Source: Colias croceus
Taxonomy: Eukaryota; Arthropoda; Insecta; Lepidoptera; Pieridae
Length of the DNA: 64,000 nt
Direction of reading: 5' to 3'
Assembly (NCBI RefSeq): GCF_905220415.1
Contig: NC_059554.1
Coordinates: forward strand, 7,155,001 to 7,219,000
The notes beneath the pieces are model-generated. The model saw only the letters and a list, made by a program, of their open reading frames with translations. It had not been told where the DNA came from and did no database searches. Shown here one piece after another: positions 35,988-49,500 of this stretch. Made by a program: the position numbers and the translations under genes. How positions within the stretch are numbered: the stretch's first letter is position 1; each line of letters opens with the position of its first letter.

Positions 35988-36169
35988 ATAAGTTTCTTGG
36001 AAATAACAATAATTAATTTATATTGTTTTAAATTACAAGAAATCGTTGGAGTTTTTTAATTGAAATATTTATATTTACAAGATATTTATTTCTTTTTTTT
36101 AATACCATACAGAGATGCTAAAAAAATGTTTATGCACATTTTCATGGTCGTTTGTTACAATTTCTTAAA

Positions 36170-36408
36170 TCCATACTAATATTATAAATGCGAAAGTAAC
36201 TCTGTCTGTCTGTTACCTACTCAATCACGCCTAAACTACTGAACCAATTTTCGTGAAATTTGGTATGGAGATATTTTGATACCCGAGAAAGGACATATAG
36301 GCTACTTTTTATTCCGGGAAAATTACGCAATCCCGGAAATCCCATGGGAACGGGAACTATGCGGGTTTTTCTTTGACTGTGCGGGCGAAGCCGCGGGCGG
36401 AAATCTAG
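36170..36408 (+). mobile_element. Intact mini-Helitron
   Basis: Same family as 23999-24243. Begins TCCATACTAATATTATAAAT after A (36169) and ends CTAG before T (36409); the GCGG...CCGC hairpin precedes the end. The ORF across it is not a gene. Confidence 0.85.
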
Positions 36409-38010
36409 TACCTTATATACCTAATATTTTATACGTACGGTCAGGCAAACCAAATTTAAATGATTAAATAAAATTCGTTTGAATGGCGCGATTTACGTCA
36501 TTAGGTATGAATAGGGGGTTTTTAGAAGGTATTAATTTAACTACTCGTATTTTGGATAGTGAGTGAGCATATCACTGAACCAAGAGGAGACGGTGCATTT
36601 TAATTGCCCAATGGGACCTTTACGCAAACTCAAGCAAATGCAAAATCGAGTGTTTCACTTTTCCAATTTCACGTTCAATTGCTTCTTTAAGATCAATCGT
36701 TTCAAAGCTTGCTGCTGTCTGCGTTTTTACAAATTAGGGTTAATTTAAATATTTGAGTCTTAAGACACAAGAGACCAATTAGGTATCCCGTATCATCCAA
36801 TTGGAAACTGTTGAATAAAATTTGCATTGTAAGCTGTGGAGCGCAAGCTTTGCATAGCACTTTTGGGGGTGTGAAGCGTAAAGAAGACGAACTTGTTAGA
36901 ATTTTAATTAATGGTGTTTAGTATTTTTATGGAATTCATTACATTATATTATATTGAATAATATATTTGGTATATACATATTATTATAATACATATTTGA
37001 ATTATTCTGGAAATCTTTCCGATTAGTTTTTTAGCGCCATCTATGTTTAAAGTGTGTGTATTTATATTATCAACGTTATTGTTATTGTGGCTATAGTACA
37101 AGAATAATGAAACAGATGTCGCTTTATTTAACGAGTGATAACAATTCATAAAAAGAAAATAAAAATAATATGGATATAAAAGCACGCTAAAACGCATCAA
37201 ATTATTTTATTGTTATCGATAAGTGTTCAAAGTTTGAATTTATATCTGAACTTTTAAAGTGGGTTATAACTGAGTCTTCAGGAGCCAGTTATTACAGTAC
37301 TCTATCTAACTGGCTCCTGGTTTGTATATACTGTATGTATATACTGGTTTGTATATACAAACATAATATAAACTTACAAACATACAGGTGAAGCTAATAA
37401 TAATCGTGTTATAAAATATTTTTAAATCGGTCCAGTAGGACCTGAGGTAGGCAAGTTCTAATAAAAAAACTAACAAAACAAAACGCTAGGTACCTACTTT
37501 TAAATTTTAATATCTACACTAATGTTAATAATCGACTTTCAAAAACAAAAAAAGGAGTTTCTATCCACAGACTGGAGCTATGTATTTTTTTCGTGTAGGT
37601 ACCTATGTTCATTGATATTTATTTTATTACTAGCTATCCGCCCGCTTCTTCACCTTCGTAGTGTGACGGAGTAACCAACAAACATACAAACTTTCCCATC
37701 AATTATAAATTTATAAGTAAGTAATATTAAGTAGTAGGATAATTTCATAAGTATAAAACGAAGTCGCTTTCTCTGTCCCTATGTCCCTATATATGCTTAA
37801 ATCTTTAAAACTACACAACAGATTTTGATGCAGTTTTTTAATAGATAAGAGTGATTCAAGAGGAACGTTTTAGTATACTATAATTTAATAGGTTTTAGGC
37901 AAAGCGGGCGAAGCCGCGGGTGGAAAGCTAGTACTATTATATTATTATAATGATTGAGTTTCATAATTTAAAATATTATTGTAGGTACCTAGGTATACCT
38001 ATTGGCTATT
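36409..38010. other. Intergenic with Helitron fragments and a hairpin
   Basis: No coding signal. A perfect 13-bp inverted repeat CAGGAGCCAGTTA occurs at 37279-37291 / 37307-37319, and a fragment of Helitron 3' end (TACTAGCTATCCGCCCGC) at about 37629-37680. A longer copy is listed separately. Confidence 0.45.
37743..37931 (+). mobile_element. Mini-Helitron, divergent family
   Basis: Ends GCGGGCGAAGCCGCGGGTGG then CTAG (37928-37931) before T, as in the other copies, but the body (GAAGTCGCTTTCTCTGTCCC) differs. The 5' end is approximate. Confidence 0.6.
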
Positions 38011-38016
38011 GATTTA

Positions 38017-38211
38017 TGCCCGTTTTCACCAACAACCCGTAAAATTTAAGTGTCACCTAAGTCAATTTAGGGGATACCTAACGTAAAATTTGCTTTCACC
38101 GACAGATAAGTGTCACCTAAATCGTTAGATTTGGTAGTGATTTGAAGGGTCCCTTAAACTAAGGAACCCTTACTTAGGAGACTGTTTAGGTGTTATTGGT
38201 GAAATCGGGCA
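38017..38211. mobile_element. 195-bp MITE with TTA target duplication
   Basis: TTA at 38014-38016 and 38212-38214 flank ends TGCCCGTTTTCACCAA and TTGGTGAAATCGGGCA. Subterminal GTGTCACCTAA blocks repeat internally. Pattern of a PIF/Harbinger-like MITE. Confidence 0.8.
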
Positions 38212-38218
38212 TTAGAAA

Positions 38219-38245
38219 GGTAAGTAGGTAGGTAGGTAGGTATAC
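38219..38245. repeat. (GTAG)n microsatellite
   Basis: A run of GTAG/TAGG units directly after the MITE; shorter GTAGGTAG tracts recur at 38275-38290 and 38412-38430. Confidence 0.85.
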
Positions 38246-38489
38246 TATGTTTCTCATTAATTATATAATTAGTTAGTAGGTAGGTATATTTGTACTTATA
38301 TACCTAACTGATATACCAATAATAATATATATTTAATAATATATTATATAATTATATTTTGGAAAGGTGTCTTTCAGAATGTGCATGTAGGTATGTAGGA
38401 TTGTGTGATTGTGGGTAGGTAGGTAGGTACCTATAATGTGCTGGGATAAGAAGGCATTACGTAACGGGCAGTAAATAAAAGACATCATT

Positions 38490-41400
38490 CAAATAAAAGC
38501 TTAGCTTTATTACTCGTTATATTCACGAAGAAACATCCCTCAGTGGTATCAACAAGTCTCCACGCTGACATTTTCATACTAATACAACTTATTTCACCAT
38601 TGTCAATACAATCCATTAATTTTGAATAAATTTTAACACAATTTAGAACCGCCAATTTTTTTACCAATTTATATAAACGCAATTGTAACATTCCAACCGC
38701 CCGGAGACGGCCAGATTAAATTTTGAAACATTTTTTATTTTTTTTCGTTCACAATTTACTCCACTTTGCCTACATACACCAAAAGTGGATGATCCTAAAC
38801 ATTCACGGACAAAGACACACGCTCGTAAAATATAAGCATTATGACAATGTGTTATTTATTATTATTATATTAATGTTGTAGTATTAAGAACCGTTATAAT
38901 TAATGCGTTAGGTTAGGTTAGTTTTTGTGATATAGGTATATGATTTGTCAGAGGCTCACAGATTACAATAGTGACCCGCTAGCAGCCATTGTTAGACAAA
39001 TACCAAGGAATCGTTTACAATTTTTATTTCCACTTTTTCACCTTAAATGCCTTTAAATTTAACTTTTTACATCCAGAACCATATAAACATCTTTTAGTCA
39101 TTTATATATTTTTTTATCTATATAAAAGGGCCGACTACACTGCCGCAACGCGACCGCGCCGGTCAACTTTTTATTTACAAATGGTTAATGATCCTAAACG
39201 TTTAATATCCGATACTATTCTTAAAATTAAATACAAAAAACACATGACATTTCTAAATTTATCTAAATGTCCCATTCTTGCAATCGCTATAATTTATGAA
39301 ATTTTGATTTTTTACACCAACTTTAGAAATATCAATACAAAAATACTCTTTTGAATAAAATTTTATACACGACTCATTTATATCGTCGGCGCGGAGGCGA
39401 AGCGGTAGCGAAGGTGCCGTGAAAGAAAAAGCTTTGAGCCTCGTAACCTTAACATCATGAAATTTGTACTAAATATATCGAGACGAACGAACGCGGGCCC
39501 ATATTACTTAGCCGAAATGCGAGGATATCGAAATTAATGCCTAAACACTAGTCAAATTTTAATTTTTCTTAGCAACGCGGTAAGTTCAGCTTCGTTCAGC
39601 GGAAAATAGAATCGTTTCGTCGGTCTCGAAGGGCAGAGCTTACCGAGACGTTGCTACTTCATTTAATTTTGTTTTCAATTTTGATACTAATTTTTATCAC
39701 CGGAAACCGCGCCCGCTCGCAATAATTTACAAATATATTATACGAAAACGGAGTCACAGTAATTAACTGCCATTTACCAAAATATAATAACAACACAATA
39801 TAAAGTTACGTTTACATACGAGAATAAGAAATGAACGTGTATCGCTGTTACGAGTGAAGACCACAAGGATATTGAAATTATCATTTATTTTAGTACTAAT
39901 TATTGAAATACAAAATAACGAACGCCCCTAGATGTCGCAGATTGCGCAGATAGAGTCGTTATCTCGAAGACGCGTTCGGTCTCTTATCTAATTAAAAGCG
40001 TCGGCAGTATTTGTTCCATGACATTCTAATAGTACATCCGTGCTCAATTTTTGATCATTTTATCAGACAATACAAACGAATGACACTTATTTTTATAACT
40101 ACCTAATTTTCAGCATTTCCCTTATTGACTTTCTCATATAGAAAAGTTTATACAGCTAGTTGGTACATCTAAATGTTTCTAACATCCAAAAATGAAATGC
40201 TACATAATAGAGTCTATTACAATTTCGAAAATTTAGGAACCATAATACCCAAACGTGAAACCAAATACATTTATAGTGTATTTTCGTCTTTATAATAATT
40301 TTGAAAATAAATATTTTTATCATTTCACCACGATAGATCCAAACACTTAGTAGACGGAATCCAAAATATTTAAAATGTAAAGCAAAAACATTAGATAGAT
40401 ACAATTTATTATGAAACTTAAGTAAACTACACCTAGATACAAAATTTGGAAACAATGAGAGTTGCCAAAAGACAATTTTTATAAATCTACAATACATATT
40501 ATAGTTACAAACATGAGCTTTACATTCAACACCGAATTTTGTACTTTTCTGTGGGATAGCCCCTTGATCACTGTGGACTTAAATATTTCGATGTTTCAAT
40601 CTTGAGTCTTTACAATAATTTAGAAAAATTGTCAACCAATAACTTATAAATAATTGAATAGTTACACACCAATCGGCTCGATCGTTATGTATATCCATTG
40701 TGGTCTTTTAGCGGCTGCTTCACAGTGAATCACTCAAGTATAAAATCCGGAAAAATTCAATACAAAACCAAAAATATATATAAATATCGTCATAATTGTT
40801 TTTCACCTTACCAGAAAGCATATTTTCAAAGAAATTGAACGGCCCCAAGTATCTGCAAATAACGGCATGTCGGTTGAATACTGTTGATGGGAAATCAATA
40901 CATTGCTATTGTAATATGTGTTGTGTAGCCTGCATTTACAATTCTATTATATATAATTATGAAGAAACTATGGAGAGATCGGGTTAACGGATTCATTACT
41001 TGCTATACATGGAATTAAATAGGTAGATAGTCAATGAACGTTCTCGTTGTAGAGCTGAATGGAAAACCAGTGTCGTTCTTATCTCGACGAAGACGATCAA
41101 TTCCTGCATTCAATTCAACGAGAAGCGCTTCAGCTCTATTACGAGAATATGGATGAAAAGAACGAATAACGTTAACAGAAAACAATTTAAACGTAACATG
41201 AAACGACGGTCGTTCGAATAAGCCCTGCGGCGACTGCCTCTCTACTCATCTACGAACCAGTGTGTATCGCAGAAACTGAAACCGGGCTATTGCTGAAGGT
41301 CGGCTGTGGAGACACTCGAGTGTCGGGAGGAATTTCGAACTAAAAACCGGTGGAGTCGAACGGGGGGAGGCTGTAATACTGTGTCGATGTCGAAAAAGGT

Positions 41401-43549
41401 TCCTTTCACACCTAACCTGAACACGTCTAATCAATCACCAGTCGACGCCTGGTCCATCCTAAACTGAGGTACTCTTATAATTATCGTAATAGTTAAATGA
41501 TTACAAATAAAACGTAACAAAGTATAATATAAAATAAGGAATGCTTACACTTGCTTAGCTACGGCTAGCCGCCCGCCCTGCGCGATTTCATACGAGAAAC
41601 TCAGGATGTGATACGTCTTACGATACAGCAAATCAATTCAAAAATCACCGTTTGCTATTGCACCTTAATTAAATACCGTTAACGCTAAGATAGTTTTACT
41701 TGTATTTCATCTGTATTAAAATTATCGTATTATATACACCTCGCTATACATCTCTGTACAACTGTCTATCTTATCGTTTTATATCTAGTCGACGAAGCTA
41801 AATGAACGTTTAAGATTCGTCCGGGTAACTGAGGATGGGAACTGAAAGTGTCGCCGCGTGGCGGGGAAGGCGGCTGGCGTCTACACATTATAACAAATAC
41901 ATCGAGTGGGGCGAGTCGCTCGCGCTTGCCGCTGGACTGCGTGCGGTCGGTGAGGACTCAGGATGGGTCCGCGGGCAAGTGTCGGGTCACTCGATAGTCC
42001 AGAGGCAAGCGACGAACCCATCGCGCTACATATATCTACGAATCAAACTAATTATTCTTCTATAGTATAATAGTAAGTGTGTATGTATACTGGTTGTTCG
42101 ATACGGCGAACTGGTATGCGTGTGCGTGCGAGCGAACCACGGCGTCTTTGGTTGGGCGGGAGGTTCTATTGAGGGCCCTTTGTTATAATTTATTATTATT
42201 ATCATTTTTTTTTTGTAAAAAATCAACATTTTTTGAAGGCACTTCTGATCGGACGAGCTGGCCCCGGTGCGTTTTTGTGATTTGGTATTCGATTGTTTAA
42301 TTGTATTTGGTGTTGAATTTCATAGGAACTCGGTTTGGTTTTGCCTTCATCTATTGTGCCTGTGTGGATGTGGGTTTCGTTATCTATTGGTTGAGAGAGA
42401 CGCCGTGATATTCGCCGGCGGAGGGTGCAAGTCTCTTAATTAAAAGATTTCCAGATTTAAAATTCTAAATATACATTAAAAAATACACCACGGATTAAGA
42501 GTTATTTGGCGTCCGTCCTGTGAAGAACGAGTAAACGAAAAGTTTCGGAGTATTATAGCTGCTTAAACGGATTACTGACTTACGATACTAAACTTGCACG
42601 CTCCGCGCTCGCTCGTTGCTGTACTGAATGTGGGAACACGCATTCGGAATATAATATTTTATCTAACAAATAAACTTAATCCTATGTCCGGAACGAGAAC
42701 TACTCGGTGTTCTGGACCAACTGAAACCATTTTGCCGAACGATGCCGAAATGTGAACAATTTAACCGAGGATGCTTACAATAAACTCAACTTAAGATGTT
42801 TACAGTTTTCGAATTTGGAGTCTGTATCTTTATACTATTGAAAAGTCTGCATGAACTTATAACCGGCTATCAGTATAAAAATAATGTTTAAATTCTTTGT
42901 TTGTGGATCGAAAAATAACCCTGCTCTATTGTACTAATGTCTATGGTTAACGTTAATTATCCCTAAAATAATTATGACGAGGTAAAGGTTGACAATTTTC
43001 GGACACGCGAAGCGCGCCAATAAAAAAAAAACCTACAGGAATCAAACAAATAATAAGGAACGAGGAATAGGGGAGGAGAAAAAGAAAATAAATAAAAACA
43101 ACAAAAATTTCAAACTTAAGCAGTTAATATATTAATCGTTTTCTTCCTTAAATAATAAATCAATAAATGATTTAAGATATACATAACTATAAAAACCATT
43201 TATGATAATACTTAATAATAATATAATAATAATTATATATAGCGAAATATATTATGTGCACAAATAAAATTCTAGGTGACTTAAATTTCTTCTTACTCGT
43301 ATAACCTAATGAATTTCCTAGTAGAGCGGCGGCCGTGGCGAGGCGAGCCGCGCGCCGCGCCACGCCTCTCGACGTTCAACGTACGAATTCAATTTCTTTA
43401 ATAATTTAATTTAACTTTTTTATTAATAATTTTGAATCTGAAGGCCTAAATGCGAGTGTCGTAAAATTTTGGTGTGCGAAACTTTCGTCCAATATGTTTT
43501 ATTTTTCGAATTTTGTTTGCCGAAACGTGTGTGCGTCGAGTCGTCGCGC
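38490..43549 (-). other. Downstream flank of prospero, possible long 3' UTR
   Basis: No ORF with coding character and no transposon was recognised in 5 kb, in contrast to the repeat-filled DNA to its left. GC-rich patches occur at 39380-39430, 41830-41960 and 43325-43375. Minus-strand AATAAA signals exist both close to the stop (about 43418) and near 38507, so the 3' UTR may be anything from about 150 bp to about 5 kb. Confidence 0.35.
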
Positions 43550-46500
43550 TCACTCCAACTGTTCGAGGAAGTTAGGCGACTTGAAGTACTCCGGGACGGG
43601 GTCGTCGAGCCGCGAGATGACCTTGTAGATGGACTTCTTCCAGCTCTGCTCGGCGTCCTTGCCGCCCTGGATGGCGCGGAAGAACTCGCGCAGCGTCTGC
43701 TCCACCACGTATCTGAAGTTTGGTGGAACCTGGAATACAATAAGACATGTTAATTCTTCATCCACACCACTAGGCACTAAGGCAAAGAGATCAATATAAA
43801 TTAATAGGAGTAGAACATTATATATTATAATATATCTATTGTTTACATTGGAATTGAAAGCAGAATAATTATCAGAATATGAATAAATTGTTATTGAAAA
43901 GGATTTCTTCATCTAATTTTGGATTTTAAGGCGAGAGCTAGGGACTAACAGTAATAAATTGTAGCACATGTAGTATAAGTTCAAGATACATACCTCAATG
44001 TGGTTATTTCTGTTGTAATGTAGGTTCAGGACTCTGTACAGCTCGGAGTCACCAGCTACATGGAGATCGTCTGCCGTCTTCAGGCCTTCACTGATGGCCT
44101 GTCTGGCGTACTTCTCCATTTGGATGTAGTAGAACTCTCTGTAACAAGAAACAATGACTTAGTATTGGTGGAAAATAATGGAGAGGATATGGAATAGTTA
44201 GAAGATAAAAATATATAACAGTTTTTTAAATTAATTGTAAATGATCTAGACCTTTTCCAAGATAATATGCGATTACCCAGAGACTGTCTTAGAATTATCT
44301 ACAATGTCCTCAATATTGTACACAATGCATTTATGCTAATCAAGTAGTGGAACCATAGTTGAACAATTAACATTGTTGCGTGACATTAGAAACGATCGGC
44401 ATTAGCGATGTGCGGGTAAATTCACCTGCAGTGTGACACTTCACGGCACAATGAGAATATAAAAAAGCACTTGAAAGCCGTCGGAGGGCTGAGAGGATTT
44501 GATTAGTCATTTTCGCTCAGTCCGCTTGTCGCGTCGCATCGCTATATCTTCGCTCCGCTTCGCTTACAAGAGCGAATCGAGTGTCTCGCGAGGCTAATTA
44601 CTTACGAGTTCGCATTCAAACGGGCTAATTCAGTTTTTCTCGTCTCGTCACGGGTTGCTCACGGATAATACATAGCTATAAAACCCTCTATGACATTTCA
44701 TTTGCCGGTACTTTAGATTTGAATTGTAATTCCAATGTCAATATTAATTGGCTACATCGAAGCGGAAATGCCGATGTCTTTTTGTCGCGGTTTTTCTTTT
44801 TTTAAGAGAACATATTTTTTTTGGTTACGCGGCGTGACACTTTAAACATAATAATACGGAATAAAAAATGAAATATGTCGCGATAACCAAGTGAAAATCC
44901 AAATCACTCAATAGTCAACTATCAATCGAAGCGGATCATACCTAAGCCACTTGCGAGAGCGAGAACACTCGAACTTCTCGCTTGCACGCTGGGGTTTCTA
45001 TTATTTTTTAATTGGCACTCCGCGAGATATTGCCAGCCTTACTAATTGAGTAAGTAAATGAAGTGTCTTAATAATTAGATGTCTTTTTTACCGGGAGGTG
45101 ACATGATGTTTAGGTATTCAAGCATTTTGAATGGATATTATGTTTTTAATTAGAGGGATAAATTAATGTTGGAGTGCGTCATCCTTCATTTGCTTCTCAC
45201 AAACAATATGCGGTATATGAAATATTTAAGTGTTTAACACGTGTTTTTGTATGTAATGCCATCAATTTTGTGTTATTTGACCGATAAATATTTTAACAGA
45301 TGTGATCATTACTGAATTTGAAGTGGTCTATTGGAGATCAAGTATTAACGGCGCTACTTTTAAGTGGGTAGCCTTATTAACATTATTATCGCTAAGATAA
45401 AAATTTCTTTGAACGTTTTCTTTCAAAAAGTATTTAAGATTATGATGACGATTAAAATAAATTGTTGCATTATTCCGCCACAATTAACTGCGGCCATATA
45501 AAAGACAACTATTTCGTTAGTATCTAAGTAAAAGTTAAAATTGAGCGCAAAATGTTCTTTTAAGAAAACCGTTACGAAAGTATCAGCTGTTTCATTGTCC
45601 AAATATTTCTTTGAAGACATTTCTACAGTCTGTTAATGTGTACAATTATGAATTTTGAACCAATGGGTTAAGAGTTATTATTGCTTATAGAGTCAGGGTG
45701 GAGAGCAACAATAGTTCATCTTAAAATCAGGTTAGAGTAGTTAACTTTGAACTTTGTTACAAAGCTATAAGATAGAAAGTTGCGAATAAAGAAATGCCTT
45801 TTCTCAAGACATCTTTCGTTTACCTGAAGGCGGTCTTGAATGTCATTGTTTGATGAGGCAGTTGGTGTTTTTTGCGAAGTTTCTTAGGCGAAGTTTTTTC
45901 ATAGTGAGCTAAGGACCGGACGGAATTACGTCTCACGGAACATTTCTTTGAAAAATTATTATGGCGAGGTTTAATTTAAAATTTCATAAAATGCACTAAT
46001 TAAGCTTTTTGAGGGTTGGAATATAAAACATAATTGTATGGTTGATATGCTACTGTTACCTAAACAAGGACTTAGAAAGTGTACTCACATAATATAAGAC
46101 TAATTAAAAATAAGGCTTTCGTCTATGTTATTATGTCCACAATTTCGGCATAAATATTTAACTATAGACACAAATTACTAGTGTTTAAAAATAAGAGGCA
46201 TTTCTACTAATTATTGCATAATATTAATACAACAGACAGAGTAAACAATAGAATCATACTATTGTCATCAAATTATTACTATTACCAATGTGATAAACTT
46301 AATGTCAGATTTTGCAAGTCGTAAACCACAATGTGTGTAAAAAGCGCGCCAAGTTAAGGGAATGTTAACATCTTGGCTCCCCTTCAAGAAATCCTTCGAT
46401 TCCCGTGTGAACTCCGGGCTGTTGCGACCATAGAGCTGATAATATAGACTCGTCAAGCTTTGTACATAGCTCTATATGTCCCTGTACTCTTCAAAATTAA

Positions 46501-49500
46501 GGAATAAACGTAATTTTGCTGTTTATGTTAAGTTTTTTTATGAATACATTAAATAGAGGTATGTATTTAGATTTATCTAGAAACAACAAAACTATTAAGA
46601 AATAATCTCTTGATTTGAACATTAATTATTATTTTCAATATGAACAATAAATAAACATTATTCATTATTCGACAAATTTTCTTTACACATTCAACGTTTC
46701 ACAAATAATTTTGTTATTATATTTAATGTAGAGTCGTCTAAACGTTCGAAGCTCTACATAGTGTGTCGCTAAGAAATCTCAGAGGGGTCAGATCATTGTT
46801 TAATATTTTCTTCCCTTCATTGTTGACTCGTTTGGCGAGAATTACTCTTTGTTGCCGAGTTTATGCCATGGCCTTATAACCGTTTTCTTTTAAGTTTACA
46901 TTTGTATAGTTATTTTGAAAATACACGATAATGTTTATAGGCAAAGACTAAATAAATATTATGACTTTAACCAATTTTTTTTTTCTTTAACTAAAACATA
47001 TTTTATATTGTTGATACACGATAAAAGTTAATATTTTTCCATGTTCATAAGGAACGACTAAATCAATCTTTTGAGTTTTACTGATTATTATTTTCCTTCT
47101 TCAACTAAAACATATTTCTATTACCATACAATGATAGTAATAATTCGCAATAGTTCGATCTGTATTGTTAGCTGATAATCTGTTCGATCATGACAGGTCA
47201 ACAGATGCGCAGACGCAGCCCCCATCACACAATGCGATAATCCCAGTCACTTTGAGTTATTGATTACAGATTATATAATAACGAATTGTTGGCTTATCCT
47301 TAGTATGTATGAAAATTATGTTAAACTCTATATTACTTATAATCAATAATATAGTGAAAACTAAAACGCTATTTATTCTTCATTGATGATTAGCGTAAGT
47401 ACCTACTGAATAACGATTACAATATTTTTTTATTATTTTAAGAAATTGAATTTTTATTCTAGGAATGTAGTTTCTAAACTATTTTATTATATTATTTACA
47501 CGCGGCTCATTATAAACAATCACAAGGTGACGCAAGATGTTGATAAACAAGTTAATTAAGCAATTACTTGGATATGGGTTAAAGTGTCATATCGGCATAC
47601 CGATGTCTATTGTCTACCTTAACATATAGCTTACGGTTTTTGCAACATGCGGGTACACCGCTATGCGATAACAACCACCTTATTTTTACTTTTTTCTAAC
47701 ATCTTCATCTATGACACCACATTTCAAACTCAAATTCGAACACACCACAGATTACATATTTTTTATCTATGACGTTTAATAATATTGTATTATTAATTAC
47801 CACCAGAATTAAGGCTCAAGTTCTTAATTATTCTTCATGAATAAATAAAACGCCTTTTTATGCTCTTTCATTTTCACGGCCTAATTATAATAGAGAACTG
47901 TAGTCATCAAACAATTATACCTAAACATCGGACGAGCGCACCGCACACAAAAAACTCATTTATAATGCTGAAATATACAGCACCTGAATCAGTTCATAGA
48001 AATATTTTGATATAAAACCAACAAATCAGTATTGAAAAGGAGCTAACGCACACAATCGAGCGTTATATAAAACAAAAAAGAGTGCTTATAAACGCGTAAC
48101 TTTGGCCTGTAAAAAATAGTTTTCAGACATTTCCCACTGACTTCAAATATACTCATTTCGATCGTTGCCAAATACAATGGTTATTAAAACCTGATGCAGG
48201 CACGAGTCGCTGAAATGATAGGGGAGGTATTACAGGTTGTGTGTGTGTGCGCGGGTGGGTGTGTGTGTGAGTGGACGGCGTCCAGCTTTCGTATCGCACG
48301 CCAGAATGAGCCGCCAATGTTACTAGACTATAAAAAAGATAGAGACGCAAAAACACGTTGTTGCACATTTATTTACTGTTTAGTATTGATCATCGATTAA
48401 AGAATAAACTGTTGAAAGGAACAGAGTAAGCGCTTTTGTATCGTAATTGTGAACAGTTTCTACTGGATATCGAAATGAACATGACTAAGGAAAATAAACG
48501 ATAACCTCATTACAAACTGAAATAGCAAATACTTCATTCATTAAGTCTGAAGATGATACAGTGAAAATTGAATGCATAAATATAAAACAATTCACAAAAA
48601 CCATTGATCCGCACAAAGAAAGTGAACAGTATTCAAAAAGTTGAGCCTAATAAAAATAGTGTTTAAAAAAAAGACTGCTCTACATTCTTGTTCTCTGTGC
48701 TAAAGTCGCACGGCGGTGTGCACACATGCACACGGCGCACACAGGCGCGGGTAAAAGCGAGTAAACTAATACCGGGCCGGATTAATGCTTCAGTTAGTGA
48801 AAAAACTTTTTTTCAGCCTCCGCCGTCCGTCACAGGGCCGCACTCGGAAGTTATTTGATAAAGTTAATTATCTATCTTGTTTTTTTTTTTCGGACTTGTA
48901 TTATTTTATGATATTTTATGATAATATGTCGTGAATATCTTATAATATATTATTTAAATATAGTTGTGATATTACTTCTTAGTTTGGTTATTGACAAAAG
49001 ATTGCATTTTATTTAACATACAACTAAGAATGGGAGCTCGAGGCAATTTGACAAGCAGTTAGCACGTATTTGTAAAAACGATGTTGCGTTGCAATGCGGG
49101 CTGTAGACGGTTATCTACCCATACACTTCGCAACTTTCTCGCGAATAATTCGCTTATCTCTTAACGGGAAATCCGAAACTTAATGTTGTTTAGGTAGGTC
49201 GAAGAATGGTTACAGTATAACGCTAATATAAGGATAAGGATATTGCTATAAAATAATAATAATTGCATTTAATTATGTTATATAATGTGACTGTAATTCC
49301 GAAATTATCCTTTACTTTATTTGAAATACTTGAATCAGTTCATTTGCATTAGATATTCAGTATATATATCCTACTTTATTATTTTATTTTACGGTTACGC
49401 TTTCTTATTCAAAAGTAAAAAATAAACAAAGCAATGACAATAATGATAACTTGTTAAAAAAGGCCGGATGAATCGTCACCGAAATCCGCTCCTGCCTAAT

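Noticed and set aside
36276..36467. 63-codon ORF at the mini-Helitron
   Set aside because: The same translation appears, on the matching strand, in other copies of the repeat; it ends outside the element by chance.
43469..43753. 94-codon plus-strand ORF and the similar ORFs around 57596-59619
   Set aside because: They are antisense shadows of prospero exons 4 and 1, open because of codon bias and GC-rich sequence.
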